64,000 nucleotides of DNA from Lachnospiraceae bacterium (GCA_021770345.1 JAETRD010000007.1:62001-126000), one strand, 5' to 3'; positions 1 to 8,344 are shown, numbered from the stretch's first letter. Numbers and translations are program-made. Notes: generated by a model not told the origin, from the letters alone.

Positions 1-244
1 GGAATGCCAGCGTGTGATTGCCGAGGAATGTGACCGTGCTCACAAAATCCCGTCTGGAAATCAGCTCCACGACAAAAATCAGCAGACATGCCAGCAAAAA
101 ATGAAAGACCAGAGAATACCTGTTTAAGAAATCGATTCTCCGGTAATATGCGTCGCTGTGCGGCTTTTTCTTCGGAAGCTTTTCTCGTATGGTTGTTATG
201 AATGTTTTTGCTTTGGTATATAAAGTCTGAAGTTTTTCTTTCAT
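1..244 (-). CDS. LTA synthase-like membrane sulfatase, N-terminal part
   Basis: Only the first 81 codons are in the window; the gene runs off its left edge. The start is an ATG at 244 with a GGGAGGA ribosome binding site about 7 bases upstream. A basic, Lys/Arg-rich N-terminus (residues 1-40) is followed by a hydrophobic segment at about residues 44-60 and then the start of a second loop. This resembles the N-terminal membrane part of clostridial LTA-synthase-family proteins, which carry an extracellular sulfatase-like domain and polymerise glycerol-phosphate. The catalytic domain is outside the window, so the call rests on N-terminal resemblance only. Any polytopic membrane protein is an alternative. 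Confidence 0.5.
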   Translation of the reverse strand, partial: MKEKLQTLYTKAKTFITTIREKLPKKKPHSDAYYRRIDFLNRYSLVFHFLLACLLIFVVELISRRDFVSTVTFLGNHTLAF

Positions 245-525
245 GCGAATCCTCCCGGTTTGTTTCATGTGATATGAAAAGACAGCCAGGCTGCCGTATT
301 CTGCCGATTGCTGCAGGTGAATCAATCCTAACAAAATATATCGTTTTCCGGGGAAAAAATCAATCGGGAAGATGTATAAAAAAGTCTTAAGATTTCCTGA
401 ATTTCTATAATTTGTGAATAAAAAATGAACAAAGTATGTCCAAATGAAAAGCTTCTTATATATAATATGGAATTATTTGCATGTGTATGGAACGGCTGCC
501 AGGATGGCGGAAGGCGTTGATTTCA

Positions 526-554
526 TTGCATTTTTACAGAAAAGAAGATATAAT
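526..554 (+). promoter_or_regulatory. sigma-A-type promoter for sdaAB-sdaAA
   Basis: TTGCAT at 526-531 and TATAAT at 549-554 are separated by 17 bases. Transcription would start near 561, leaving a leader of about 75 bases before the sdaAB start at 638. The rest of the 245-637 gap shows no convincing gene. Confidence 0.6.
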
Positions 555-574
555 CAGGATAGGTTCGGAGTGAA

Positions 575-608
575 GGGGGTATACCTTAAACATGGGGTAT
601 CCCCTTTT
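575..608 (+). terminator. attenuator-like hairpin in the sdaAB leader
   Basis: A G5 run at 575-579 can pair with the CCCC at 601-604 in a stem of about 10 pairs with a mismatch and wobbles, followed by TTTT at 605-608. It lies between the predicted transcription start and the sdaAB ribosome binding site, so it could attenuate transcription. No upstream plus-strand gene needs a terminator here. Inferred from sequence only. Confidence 0.35.
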
Positions 609-637
609 GTGTCTATGAGGAAGGTGCGGATGGGATT

Positions 638-1348
638 ATGAATTTAACGGATATTATCGGGCCGGTGATGGTAGGCCCCTCAAGCTCGCATACGGCGGGC
701 GCGGTAAAAATCGGGCAGGTTGGCAGAAAGCTGCTCGGCGAGCGTGTGGCGCATGCCGAAATCTTTTTCCACGGTTCGTTTCTGGCGACGGGAAAGGGGC
801 ACGGGACGGACCGGGCATTGGTCGCGGGGCTGCTCGGCATGCGGGTGGACGACGTGGCAATCCCGGACAGTTTTCGCATCGCCGGGGAGGAGGGAATGAC
901 ATTTTCCATCAGCGGGATTGATCTGGGGGATGCGCATCCGAATTCGGTAAAGATGAGGCTGACCGGTGAATCGGGAAAATCGCTTGAGGCCGTTGCGGCG
1001 TCCGTCGGAGGCGGACAGATCGAGATTCACGAGCTCGACAGGCTTAAGGTGAATTTCAGCGGGGAATATCCGACGCTCATTGTGCACAATATTGACAAGC
1101 CCGGGTATGTGACGGAGGTGACTGCGATACTGGCGAAAAAGTCGATTAACATTGCGACGATGCAGCTGTATCGGGCGAGCCGCGGCGGGAATGCGGTTAT
1201 GGTTATCGAGTGCGACCAGGAGGTATCGCAGGAATTTATCGAATGGTTAGAGCAGCGCGAGGGAATCATAAAGGTGACATATCTGAGTATGGAGGAGCGG
1301 GAGAGCGGTCTTGCTTCTGATATGCGTTATCCGCAGGCGGCAGAATAA
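638..1348 (+). CDS. sdaAB: L-serine ammonia-lyase, iron-sulfur type, beta subunit
   Basis: This is the regulatory/substrate-domain subunit of the [4Fe-4S] L-serine dehydratase, which converts serine to pyruvate and ammonia. It has 236 residues. The N-terminus carries the family signature GPSSSHTAG at about residues 12-20, and an ACT domain occupies about residues 144-215 (pattern TLIVHNIDKPG, then NIATMQLYR). The ATG at 638 has GAGGAAGG about 13 bases upstream. The alpha subunit follows after 32 bases, so the two are co-transcribed and form the active heterodimer. Split subunits are usual in Firmicutes. The C-terminal 20 residues after the ACT domain are not conserved as far as I can tell. 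Confidence 0.95.
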   Translation: MNLTDIIGPVMVGPSSSHTAGAVKIGQVGRKLLGERVAHAEIFFHGSFLATGKGHGTDRALVAGLLGMRVDDVAIPDSFRIAGEEGMTFSISGIDLGDAHPNSVKMRLTGESGKSLEAVAASVGGGQIEIHELDRLKVNFSGEYPTLIVHNIDKPGYVTEVTAILAKKSINIATMQLYRASRGGNAVMVIECDQEVSQEFIEWLEQREGIIKVTYLSMEERESGLASDMRYPQAAE

Positions 1349-1380
1349 AATCCATGCAGAAAGCACAGGTGAGGAGAATT

Positions 1381-2253
1381 ATGTATCAGTCATTGGATAA
1401 ATTATGTAAACTTGAAGCGGAACACGGAACGCCGTTTTGGAAAATCGTGCAGGAGGATGACTGCAGAGAACGCGGCATCACACCGGAGGAGTCGTTTGCC
1501 GGAATGCAGAGCATGTACGAGGCGATGCGGTATGCGGACGAACATTACGATGAAACGCTTCTCTCCGCGAGCGGTCTTGTCGGGACGGAGGGGAAAAAGA
1601 TGACGGATGCCCGGGCGGCGGGGAAACTGCTGTGCGGGGATTTTATCGGAAAAGTGATGGAGAAGGCGTTGAAGACCAGCGAGTCCAACGCCTGCATGAA
1701 ACGCATTGTGGCAGCGCCCACCGCCGGCTCCTGCGGCGTGGTTCCTGCGGTCTTTTTGAGCCTGCAGGAGGAGCGGCAGATTCCCACTGAAAAGATGGTG
1801 GAAGCGCTCTATGTGGCGGCAGGTATCGGCGGGGTGATCGGCAGTCGGGCATTTCTCGCCGGCGCGGCAGGGGGGTGTCAGGCGGAGATCGGCTCCGCAT
1901 CCGCGATGGCGGCGGGCGGCGTGGCGTATCTGATGGGCGGGGGTGCGCCCGAGATTGCAAACGCGGCGGCTCTGGCGCTTAAAAATCTTCTCGGGCTGGC
2001 CTGCGATCCGGTGGCGGGGCTTGTCGAGGTGCCCTGCGTGAAGCGCAATGTGATGGGCGCGGTCAACGCGTTGACTTCGGCGGATATGACGATGGCGGGG
2101 ATTTTCAGCAAGATTCCGCCCGATCAGGTCATTGACGCGATGAAAAGTATCGGGCGCAGTATGCACGAGGACATCCGCGAGACCGGAAAAGGCGGTCTTG
2201 CTGGGACGCCTGCAGGCATTGCGGTCAGGGAGCGGATGGCGGGGCTGGATTGA
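1381..2253 (+). CDS. sdaAA: L-serine ammonia-lyase, iron-sulfur type, alpha subunit
   Basis: This is the catalytic subunit that carries the oxygen-labile [4Fe-4S] cluster. The start at 1381 (MYQSLDKL) is chosen over an in-frame ATG at 1354 because GGTGAGGAG lies directly upstream; it gives 290 residues, the normal size. Family blocks are clear: AAPTAGSCGVVPAV, then AGGCQAEIGSASAMAAGG, then LACDPVAGLVEVPC with the conserved cysteines expected to ligate the cluster. It pairs with the beta subunit upstream. In gut clostridia this provides pyruvate from serine and is often linked to amino-acid fermentation. Confidence 0.96.
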   Translation: MYQSLDKLCKLEAEHGTPFWKIVQEDDCRERGITPEESFAGMQSMYEAMRYADEHYDETLLSASGLVGTEGKKMTDARAAGKLLCGDFIGKVMEKALKTSESNACMKRIVAAPTAGSCGVVPAVFLSLQEERQIPTEKMVEALYVAAGIGGVIGSRAFLAGAAGGCQAEIGSASAMAAGGVAYLMGGGAPEIANAAALALKNLLGLACDPVAGLVEVPCVKRNVMGAVNALTSADMTMAGIFSKIPPDQVIDAMKSIGRSMHEDIRETGKGGLAGTPAGIAVRERMAGLD

Positions 2254-2284
2254 GGCTGACAAAGGGAATTGAGGAGGAGTTATT

Positions 2285-2500
2285 ATGCGTAAGTGTATAG
2301 ATCTTGATAGTCTGCTTTACTTGCCTATGCCATGTATGGCCCTACCTGCCCCAAAAACTGAGTATGCAGAAGCTTATTTATCTAGGAATTTACTGCTGAA
2401 TAAGCGATACCATCCACTTGGAAGCACAAATTACCTGGATCGGCAAATTCAGTCTGAAATGACTTGCGTACAGGATATTTGCCATGAAATCTTCTCTTAA
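2285..2500 (+). pseudogene. 5' stub of a truncated ORF behind sdaAA
   Basis: A very good ribosome binding site (GAGGAGGAG) precedes the ATG at 2285, 31 bases after the sdaAA stop, as expected for a third operon gene. The 71-codon frame, however, runs antisense through the 3' end of the ridA gene, and its second half is simply the complement of ridA codons. I read this as the intact 5' end of a gene that was cut off at a recombination junction near 2380. No family is recognisable from the first 30 or so residues. Confidence 0.35.
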
Positions 2501-2747
2501 TTACCGTTTCCATTACCGGAATATCCCAAATATTTTTAAACAGGCAATTCATCTGTACGACATTTTCCAGCGTCAATCCCACGAATGCCAGCCGTTCTTC
2601 CATTTCATCAAAGGCGCCGTCAATTTGTTCTTCAATCGTACCGCCTATATTACGGGCACAATAATTTATAAAGCAATAGTCGCCCGCTTGAATAATTCCT
2701 GAATGTGCCCAGTTCTCATTAATGTCATATCGTCTGATTTCTTTCAT
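2382..2747 (-). CDS. RidA/YjgF family protein
   Basis: A 121-residue protein of the RidA/YER057c/UK114 family, whose members hydrolyse reactive enamine/imine intermediates made by PLP enzymes. Typical features are the early GIIQAGDYCFINY segment, the mid-protein helix with EEQIDGAFDEMEERL, and LTLENVVQMNCLFKN. The usual catalytic arginine region near the C-terminus reads differently (ADPGNLCFQVDGIAY), so activity is not certain. AGGAG precedes the ATG. It is the last gene of a minus-strand run after alkZ (5 bases away) and the WYL regulator. Confidence 0.85.
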   Translation of the reverse strand: MKEIRRYDINENWAHSGIIQAGDYCFINYCARNIGGTIEEQIDGAFDEMEERLAFVGLTLENVVQMNCLFKNIWDIPVMETVIKRRFHGKYPVRKSFQTEFADPGNLCFQVDGIAYSAVNS

Positions 2748-2751
2748 TTTT

Positions 2752-3942
2752 CTACACTCCTAACTTTATAGTATTTTTTGGTGAATTATCAATCTGAAGA
2801 AATTCTGTAAAACGCGCTATTTCGTTTACAATCATTTCTCTCATTTCGTCATTTGATTCAACTGTCGGCTCCCACCACCAGTTCTTAATCATAAATTGTC
2901 CTGCCTTGCGAATCGGTTCTGCCTCGAATCTGGCAATAAATTGACCATTATATAGCACAGGCAGTACATAATAGCCATATTTTCTTTTATCAATAGGGGT
3001 ATACACTTCCCAGCGGTATGTGAAATCAAACAGTGATTCCAGCATCTGTCTGTCCCACATAATGTTATCAAGCGGGGCAATGAATCTTACATAGCTGCCT
3101 GCTGCCTGATTCTTCATATATTTCTTATATTTTTTTGAAATATAAAAAGGCTCTTTGATTCCCTCTATCCGTATTTCTTCAATCCTGTTTTTTTCTATAA
3201 GCGTCTGAAGTGTAGAACTGCGGAGCTCATTTTCACTTAAAAAGCGTCCCTGCCATGCTCCGCCTGACTTGTTCCACAGAAAGCCGACACTTTGGATTCG
3301 CCTCTCGACATACCACTCCAGAAATTCTTCTACGGTCATATTGGGGTCACAGGAAAGGTTTTCACTGTCAATCACACGTTCTGTCAAATCAAAATACTTC
3401 TGTGTTCCACGTTTGCCGGCTACAGTAAGAACGCCGGTGTTAAATAGATAATCCAAAGCGGCGCTTGATAATTTTTTATATCCCCATCGGCTTTCCCTCA
3501 CTTCTCCGATTGAAATGTCTTTTGTGCCTGTCTTGCCATGCTTTTCCACAAAATCCCTGACATCGTCCAATATGTTCCGTATGCCTGTCTGGTTACGGTG
3601 TTTTAGAGCAGGCAGTGCATGTTTCTCATATTCATTTCGCACAAACTGAAAGTGGGCAAAATCTTTCGCATCATAAATACACATTTCTTTATCAAATCCG
3701 TCAATTAGTTTGTGTTCCCTGTATAATAAATCGTAAAGAACTGATTCACTGTAATGATCCACTCTTGCCTGTAATACCAAATCTGCATTCCTTGCTACAA
3801 CATTCAGAGGATCATACTGGATACTGTGTATCCGCTGCATGATCTTTTCGACACCCTTTTTTCCGCATAACGCTTCTGCACCGTCCAAATTGTGATATCG
3901 GCACAACATACGTCTTGCCTCATCTTTCGGATATAATTTCAT
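2752..3942 (-). CDS. AlkZ/YcaQ-family DNA glycosylase
   Basis: A 396-residue winged-helix protein of the AlkZ/YcaQ family (HTH_42). Characterised members excise alkylated bases and unhook interstrand DNA crosslinks. The catalytic Q-x-D element is visible as IQYDPLNV (Q42, D44), and the C-terminal block with FIAPLDNIMWDR and LPVLYNGQFIARFEA matches the family. The ATG at 3942 lies 2 bases after the stop of the WYL-regulator gene, so the two are translationally linked. The regulator next door suggests damage- or ligand-induced expression; this is inference. Confidence 0.88.
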   Translation of the reverse strand: MKLYPKDEARRMLCRYHNLDGAEALCGKKGVEKIMQRIHSIQYDPLNVVARNADLVLQARVDHYSESVLYDLLYREHKLIDGFDKEMCIYDAKDFAHFQFVRNEYEKHALPALKHRNQTGIRNILDDVRDFVEKHGKTGTKDISIGEVRESRWGYKKLSSAALDYLFNTGVLTVAGKRGTQKYFDLTERVIDSENLSCDPNMTVEEFLEWYVERRIQSVGFLWNKSGGAWQGRFLSENELRSSTLQTLIEKNRIEEIRIEGIKEPFYISKKYKKYMKNQAAGSYVRFIAPLDNIMWDRQMLESLFDFTYRWEVYTPIDKRKYGYYVLPVLYNGQFIARFEAEPIRKAGQFMIKNWWWEPTVESNDEMREMIVNEIARFTEFLQIDNSPKNTIKLGV

Positions 3943-3944
3943 CT

Positions 3945-4850
3945 TTATTCCCCATATTCCATTTGTATTTCTTTGCAGATTTTTATAATGCGTTCTTTTA
4001 TTTCCTGCGGTTCGATTATCTTAGCCTTATTTCCAAAGGAAAGAATCACCCCATACCAAAATGTCTCATGTTCGGGTACAGAAAAAGAAAACTCAAAATC
4101 CCCATTTTCAAATTCCTGCGTAATCTGTCCATTTAGATATTCCCTGCATTTTGCTTTTATGACTGCTTTTCCATATAATTTGACATGTACAATATCATGA
4201 TTGCTATCTTTCATTTTAATATCTGAAAGATTATGAGACTTTGTGAATTTTATCTGTGTGGCTTGCAAATTGTCCATACGGACTAATTTAAACATACAAT
4301 AATCCTGATATTTTTCATAATATCCAATCAGATACCAGTTGTACCACTTGTATTGCAGACAAACCGGTTCTACCTGAATATCTTTTACTTCATCATGACT
4401 ATTTGTATAAGAAAACCGAACAACGCATTTTTCCTTGATTGCATCTTCTAACAGCACTAATTGTTCATTTGTCTTGTCGTCTTCACTTGCGACACCCAAG
4501 TCTACGGAAACAGCAGTGTCCCTTGTATGGCTTATACTCTGCACTTTTTCCAGTGCCTGTTTTAGACTTTTGCCTGCATATGCGCTTGCCATTCCTTCCA
4601 GAGCAGTGACAATCCAATCATATTCGTGACTTGTTGCAACCTGTTTTTCTAAAACAAAGCTGTCCATAATCTGATAGCCGCCTTCTACGCCATAAAAAGA
4701 TTGAATCGGAATACCTGCCTGATCCAGCGATTCCAAATCCCGCATAATCGTTCTGGAAGAAACTTCAAACTCTTCTGCTAATTTCTGTGCTGATGTCCGA
4801 CCATGATTTAATAAATAAACAACAATGCTTATAAGCCGGTCAATCTTCAT
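3945..4850 (-). CDS. WYL-domain (YafY-type) transcriptional regulator
   Basis: A 301-residue regulator: a DeoR-type winged HTH at about residues 1-60 (SAQKLAEEFEVSSRTIMRD) and a WYL domain from about 140 containing the naming motif in WYNWYLIGYY, with a C-terminal WCX-like extension. The start at 4850 (MKIDRLISI) has AGGAAAG upstream and is preferred to the longer frame opening at 4883. WYL domains are known in several regulators to sense nucleic acids or nucleotides during DNA damage. It is the first gene of the operon with alkZ and ridA, directly behind a perfect palindrome. Confidence 0.9.
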   Translation of the reverse strand: MKIDRLISIVVYLLNHGRTSAQKLAEEFEVSSRTIMRDLESLDQAGIPIQSFYGVEGGYQIMDSFVLEKQVATSHEYDWIVTALEGMASAYAGKSLKQALEKVQSISHTRDTAVSVDLGVASEDDKTNEQLVLLEDAIKEKCVVRFSYTNSHDEVKDIQVEPVCLQYKWYNWYLIGYYEKYQDYCMFKLVRMDNLQATQIKFTKSHNLSDIKMKDSNHDIVHVKLYGKAVIKAKCREYLNGQITQEFENGDFEFSFSVPEHETFWYGVILSFGNKAKIIEPQEIKERIIKICKEIQMEYGE

Positions 4851-4877
4851 CTTCTTTCCTTTCTGCCCCAGTATAAC

Positions 4878-4913
4878 AAACAAACTATGACACCATTATG
4901 TCATAGTTTGTTT
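4878..4913. promoter_or_regulatory. perfect inverted-repeat operator of the WYL-alkZ-ridA operon
   Basis: Two perfectly complementary 15-base arms (AAACAAACTATGACA at 4878-4892 and its complement at 4899-4913) flank a 6-base centre. The repeat lies 28 bases upstream of the regulator start and covers the predicted -10 element, so bound protein would block polymerase. There is no T-tract for either direction, so a terminator is unlikely. Autoregulation by the adjacent WYL protein is the simplest reading. Confidence 0.7.
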
Positions 4914-4923
4914 AAAAAAACAA
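4895..4923 (-). promoter_or_regulatory. promoter of the WYL-alkZ-ridA operon
   Basis: Read on the minus strand: TTGTTT at 4923-4918, 17 bases, CATAAT at 4900-4895. The -10 sits in the centre of the palindrome at 4878-4913. Confidence 0.55.
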
Positions 4924-4938
4924 TTATTTCAAATCTTC

Positions 4939-5253
4939 CTACCAAACTTCAAGAGAATCTTCCGCATCCACCCACATCTGCATATTTCCCTCAGGATAAA
5001 GCCTTACATATGCAAGAGGTTCGTCTATTGCCAAAGCATTTAAGGCACATTCCGAACAGAGAGTAGTTTTCAATCCAGCTTCTGCTTTATTGCAGTCTAT
5101 CCGTAAGAAGTAATCTGCATAGGTGTATACTTTATCACAACAAGAAGAACATGATAATATTCCGGGCTTCAGGGAACATAATGTATGGATACAATGTGCG
5201 GAGTGCGCAAAAAAATATAAACTTGATTTATCAAGGGAATCCGCAGGTGGGAA
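4939..5253 (-). pseudogene. Cys-rich protein remnant without a start codon
   Basis: The minus strand is open from 5253 to a TAG at 4941-4939 and encodes a protein-like C-terminus: a CSSCCDKVYTYADYF segment, then a TLCSECALNALAIDE segment, ending EDSLEVW. The CxxC pairs suggest a small zinc-binding protein. There is no in-frame ATG or GTG with a ribosome binding site, and upstream the reading breaks off at a TAA, so the 5' end appears lost or frameshifted. I do not recognise the family. Confidence 0.35.
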
Positions 5254-5305
5254 TTAGTAGATTTAACAGATAGTAAGTCACATTAAAATTTTATAAGTTC
5301 ATTTC

Positions 5306-5334
5306 TTGTATTCAGGGCAGTTATTGAGTATACT
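5306..5334 (+). promoter_or_regulatory. promoter of the toxin-antitoxin operon
   Basis: TTGTAT at 5306-5311, 17-base spacer, TATACT at 5329-5334, about 33 bases upstream of the antitoxin start. The region between -10 and start (AGTATACTAATGATACACT) has weak dyad character that could serve autoregulation. Confidence 0.5.
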
Positions 5335-5366
5335 AATGATACACTTATAAGAAAGAGGTGAGTTGT

Positions 5367-5537
5367 ATGAGTCCAGCACAGCAGGCTTTGGATTATCGGA
5401 AAGAAATAGATGAAAACCAGAAACAGATACGGGAAATGGTAATGGAAAGCTACCACGATATTGCAGCGGGAAAGGGCCGGGACTGCAACGAATTTTTTGA
5501 CGAATTGGAGAAAAAGTATTCCAATGACAGAATATAA
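5367..5537 (+). CDS. small antitoxin of a RelE/ParE-type toxin-antitoxin pair
   Basis: A 56-residue acidic, helical protein (MSPAQQALDYRKEID, ending KKYSNDRI). An AGAGGTGAG ribosome binding site lies 6 bases before the ATG. The 3' end overlaps the toxin start by 14 bases, a standard arrangement for translational coupling of antitoxin and toxin. The size and the order antitoxin-then-toxin support the call; the sequence itself is not strongly similar to a family I can name. Too short to show a clear ribbon-helix-helix DNA-binding domain. Confidence 0.65.
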   Translation: MSPAQQALDYRKEIDENQKQIREMVMESYHDIAAGKGRDCNEFFDELEKKYSNDRI

Positions 5538-5856
5538 GGTAATTACCCTGCCGTTGGCAGAGGAGGATATAGCAGATCAGACAGATTATATAGCCTTTGA
5601 ACTGAAGTCCCCGGAAACTGCAGTGAATATGGTAAGGGGATTTCGGAAAGCAATCAGCAGCCTCAGCCTGTTTCCACAAAGCCATGAGCTGGATGAAGAC
5701 GAAGAACTGGCGGCATATGGGATCAGGAAGACATATTACAAAAATTATAAGATTTACTTCCTGATTGACGAGGAGGAACAGACGGTATACATATTAAGAG
5801 TTTTTCATATGCTGGTTGACAGCAGGGAAAAGATATTGCGGATTTTCAGAGCGTGA
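5524..5856 (+). CDS. RelE/ParE-family toxin
   Basis: A 110-residue protein with the RelE/ParE fold pattern: an N-terminal strand followed by PLAEEDIADQTDYIAFEL helices, the mid-protein LFPQSHELDEDEELAAYGIRKTYYKNYKIYFLIDEE region, and the terminal strand TVYILRVFHMLVDSREKILR. RelE members cleave mRNA on ribosomes while ParE members poison gyrase; the sequence does not decide between them. The ATG at 5524 is within the antitoxin gene. A longer frame exists upstream to 5461 but lacks a ribosome binding site. Confidence 0.85.
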   Translation: MTEYKVITLPLAEEDIADQTDYIAFELKSPETAVNMVRGFRKAISSLSLFPQSHELDEDEELAAYGIRKTYYKNYKIYFLIDEEEQTVYILRVFHMLVDSREKILRIFRA

Positions 5857-5914
5857 TGACAGGAAAGCCTTTGAGCAAAACAGCTTGAAGGCTTAAACTT
5901 TAGGAGGATATAGA

Positions 5915-6178
5915 ATGATAAACACAGAAGCGGAATTTGCGGAACAACTTATGATAGATCTGATTACGCAGGGACTGGAGGAATTAGATTACAGCCTGCT
6001 ATACCATGCTTACTCTGCCAAAGGCAACAAGTATACTTTTGTGTGGAAAAGTCTGTTGGGAAGTGGGAAGAAAGATGGCCATATGCGTAATGCCCAGTGG
6101 GAAACTTCAAAAATCCAAGGATACTTTCCGGATCTTTCCGCACATAGAGCGAGGGTGCCGCTCAATCATCTAATTTGA
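5915..6178 (+). CDS. small hypothetical protein
   Basis: An 87-residue protein with an excellent ribosome binding site (TAGGAGGATATAGA before the ATG at 5915). The first 65 residues look like a folded domain (LMIDLITQGLEELDYSLLYH, then KYTFVWKSLLG). The last 15 residues are encoded by an inverted repeat at 6153-6194 and may not be the original C-terminus. It lies 58 bases behind the toxin gene, possibly co-transcribed. No family recognised. Confidence 0.45.
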   Translation: MINTEAEFAEQLMIDLITQGLEELDYSLLYHAYSAKGNKYTFVWKSLLGSGKKDGHMRNAQWETSKIQGYFPDLSAHRARVPLNHLI

Positions 6179-6194
6179 TGATTTTGCGACACCC
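6153..6194. repeat. inverted repeat over the end of the 87-residue ORF
   Basis: GGGTGCCGC at 6153-6161 pairs (one mismatch) with GCGACACCC at 6186-6194, with an inner AATCATC/GATGATT stem. No T-run follows on either strand, so a factor-independent terminator is not obvious. It could be a transcript-end structure between convergent genes. Confidence 0.4.
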
Positions 6195-6224
6195 CCATTC
6201 AAATTGAAGAAATCGAATGATTCA

Positions 6225-7565
6225 TTATTTATTGCTCCTGTGCCAGATGTTCATCTTCTCCGCCTCGGCAATCAGCTCATCCCTGAAATCCGGGTGTGCG
6301 ACGGAAATCAGTGCCTCGGCCCTCTGCCATGCGGACAGCCCTTTGAGATTCACCTTGCCGTACTCGGTCACGATATAGTGCACGCAGGGTCTTGCGTCGG
6401 TCACGACGGAGCCTTCCGTTAACGTCGGACGGATGCGTGATTTCACTTGCCCGTCTTTGGTCTTAAATGTGGAAGAAAGGCAGATAAAGCTCTTTCCGCC
6501 GTTGGAGAGGTATGCGCCCAGAACGAAATCGAGCTGTCCGCCAGCGCCGCTGATCTGTTTGATTCCTGCGGACTCGGCGTTGACCTGTCCGTAGAGGTCA
6601 ATATCCACCGCGTTATTGATGGAGATAAAGTTGTCGAGAGCCGAGATGGAGCGGATATCGTTGGTATAATTAACCGGAGCGCTCATCAGCTCGGGATTCT
6701 CATCCATGTAGTCGTACATTTTTTTGGTGCCGGCACCGAACGCGTAAGCCTGACGATAGCGGTCGATGCTCTTTTTCGAGCCGTTGATCTTGCCGGCTTT
6801 TGCGATATCGACAAAGGCGTCGACATACATTTCCGTGTGAACGCCCAAATCCTTTAAGTCGGATTCCGCGATCATCGAGCCGACTGCGTTCGGCATACCG
6901 CCGATGCCGAGCTGTAGACATGCGCCGTTTGGAATCTCTTCGACGATGAGTTTTGCAACCGTCTTATCGATGTCGGAGGCAGGGCCGCCTGCGCCCATCT
7001 CGCCGATCGGCGGGTTTGTACCCTCCACAATATAGGTTACATCCGAGATATGTACGCCGCATTCGGTGCCGCCGAGGCAGCGCGGCATATTTTCATTGAC
7101 TTCCACGATAATGTGCTTTGCAGTCTCGCACACGGCGCCCAGATGGGATGCGTTCGGGCCGAAGTTAAAGTAGCCGTGGGAATCCATCGGGGCAACCTGG
7201 AACATCGCGACATCATCCGGGCAGTCCAGGTCGCGGTAGTAGCGCGGAAGCTCGGAGTAGCGAATCGGCGCGTAGTAAGCGCAGCCGCGGGAAATCAGTT
7301 TGCGCTCGATTCCGGACATATGCCAGGAATTCCAGGTGAAGTGTTCTCCGGCGTCCTCCCGCTCAAAAATGGCAAGCGGCTTTAAGAGGATACCGCCGCG
7401 CACTTTAACGTCCGTCAGTTCGTCGGTACGCTTTGCAAGCGCCTGATCAAGCGTATCCACGGTGCCGGTACACCAGCCGTAATCCACCCAGCTGCCCGAC
7501 TGTATCAGCTTGACCGCCTCGTCCGCCGAAACTAATTTCTGTTTGTACTCCTGTGAAAAATCCAT
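6225..7565 (-). CDS. butyryl-CoA:acetate CoA-transferase-type enzyme
   Basis: A 446-residue family-I CoA-transferase of the 4-hydroxybutyrate/butyryl-CoA:acetate group. Signature blocks include [14 protein letters not shown] (about 218-231), HTEM with the likely catalytic glutamate near residue 245, and the C-terminal block [18 protein letters not shown] that is typical of the butyrate-forming enzymes of Lachnospiraceae. The reaction moves CoA from butyryl-CoA to acetate, giving butyrate and acetyl-CoA, the last step of fermentation. A GGAGG site precedes the ATG. It stands alone. Specificity for butyryl- versus 4-hydroxybutyryl-CoA cannot be read from the sequence with certainty. Confidence 0.88.
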   Translation of the reverse strand: MDFSQEYKQKLVSADEAVKLIQSGSWVDYGWCTGTVDTLDQALAKRTDELTDVKVRGGILLKPLAIFEREDAGEHFTWNSWHMSGIERKLISRGCAYYAPIRYSELPRYYRDLDCPDDVAMFQVAPMDSHGYFNFGPNASHLGAVCETAKHIIVEVNENMPRCLGGTECGVHISDVTYIVEGTNPPIGEMGAGGPASDIDKTVAKLIVEEIPNGACLQLGIGGMPNAVGSMIAESDLKDLGVHTEMYVDAFVDIAKAGKINGSKKSIDRYRQAYAFGAGTKKMYDYMDENPELMSAPVNYTNDIRSISALDNFISINNAVDIDLYGQVNAESAGIKQISGAGGQLDFVLGAYLSNGGKSFICLSSTFKTKDGQVKSRIRPTLTEGSVVTDARPCVHYIVTEYGKVNLKGLSAWQRAEALISVAHPDFRDELIAEAEKMNIWHRSNK

Positions 7566-7753
7566 AGTTTCATACCTCCATACATTTTGTCATATTGTAG
7601 CAGTGGCACAGAGTAATTGTTTGCAACGTACACTGCGCACAAAATAGTTTGCGCACGGAACATTTCCGCGGCAAAAGATTGTTAAAAATTTACCATACTT
7701 TTATCTTACCATGTTAAGGACTTTTTTACAAGTAAATAGAAGGAGAAGTTCCG

Positions 7754-8344
7754 TTATTTGTGGGCTTCCCATTTACACTCCGTCAGCGCCATATCCGTAA
7801 ATACGGCTTTGAAGGAGGAGGCCTCCGGGCTGCACGCATAAATGCCGAATGTAATTTCCCCTGCGCCCTCCCACAGATGGAAAATGCGCATCTGCTTAAA
7901 GTTTATGCCGTCCGTGCCGCATTCAATACAGTAATCGCTCTCCCTTCGGCTGAGGCGATACCACATCTCTTTTATATCTGCGGGGATATCCGTCGTGGCC
8001 CAGTCAGAATAGCCGTGGTTTGTCACGACGCTGCCAAGACGCTGGTATTCCTCATTTTCATATTCAATCGAGGCCTTAAACCAGTTTTCGCTGTCCAGAT
8101 ACAGCGCGACGCCGCACTGGTCAAAGCGGTGCTTGCTCTCAAACTGCGTCTTTACGATAAAAGAAAAATAGTTCTCGGAAGTCCTCGCCTGCAGGACGGG
8201 CGCATTGTCATTCCGGAATCCGTAGTAGGTGCGCTGCCAGAGATCCGTCCCGGGTTCCGTGATAATCTCGGCGCGCGTTTCCGTTACAACCGTTTCTTTT
8301 GGTTTCCGGGTCCATGTGGGCTGCATTGCCAAAAAGTCTGTCAT
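7754..8344 (-). CDS. DUF1349 (concanavalin-like) protein
   Basis: A 196-residue protein of the DUF1349 family, a beta-sandwich related to lectin/glucanase folds. Family features are the early QRTYYGFRNDNAPVLQ segment, FDQCGVALYLDSENWFKASIEYE, then RLGSVVTNHGYSDWAT, and a C-terminal FGIYACSPE stretch. There is no signal peptide, so it is probably cytoplasmic. GGAGAAAAG precedes the ATG at 8344. Its stop lies about 190 bases downstream of the CoA-transferase start in the same direction. Biochemical role is not established. Confidence 0.8.
   Translation of the reverse strand: MTDFLAMQPTWTRKPKETVVTETRAEIITEPGTDLWQRTYYGFRNDNAPVLQARTSENYFSFIVKTQFESKHRFDQCGVALYLDSENWFKASIEYENEEYQRLGSVVTNHGYSDWATTDIPADIKEMWYRLSRRESDYCIECGTDGINFKQMRIFHLWEGAGEITFGIYACSPEASSFKAVFTDMALTECKWEAHK

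Noticed and set aside
1402..2262. 286-codon open frame on the minus strand opposite sdaAA
   Set aside because: It is the complement of a GC-rich, well-conserved gene; no ribosome binding site and no family features.
6153..6194. Factor-independent terminator
   Set aside because: The stem is present but no T-run follows on either strand, so it is listed only as an inverted repeat.
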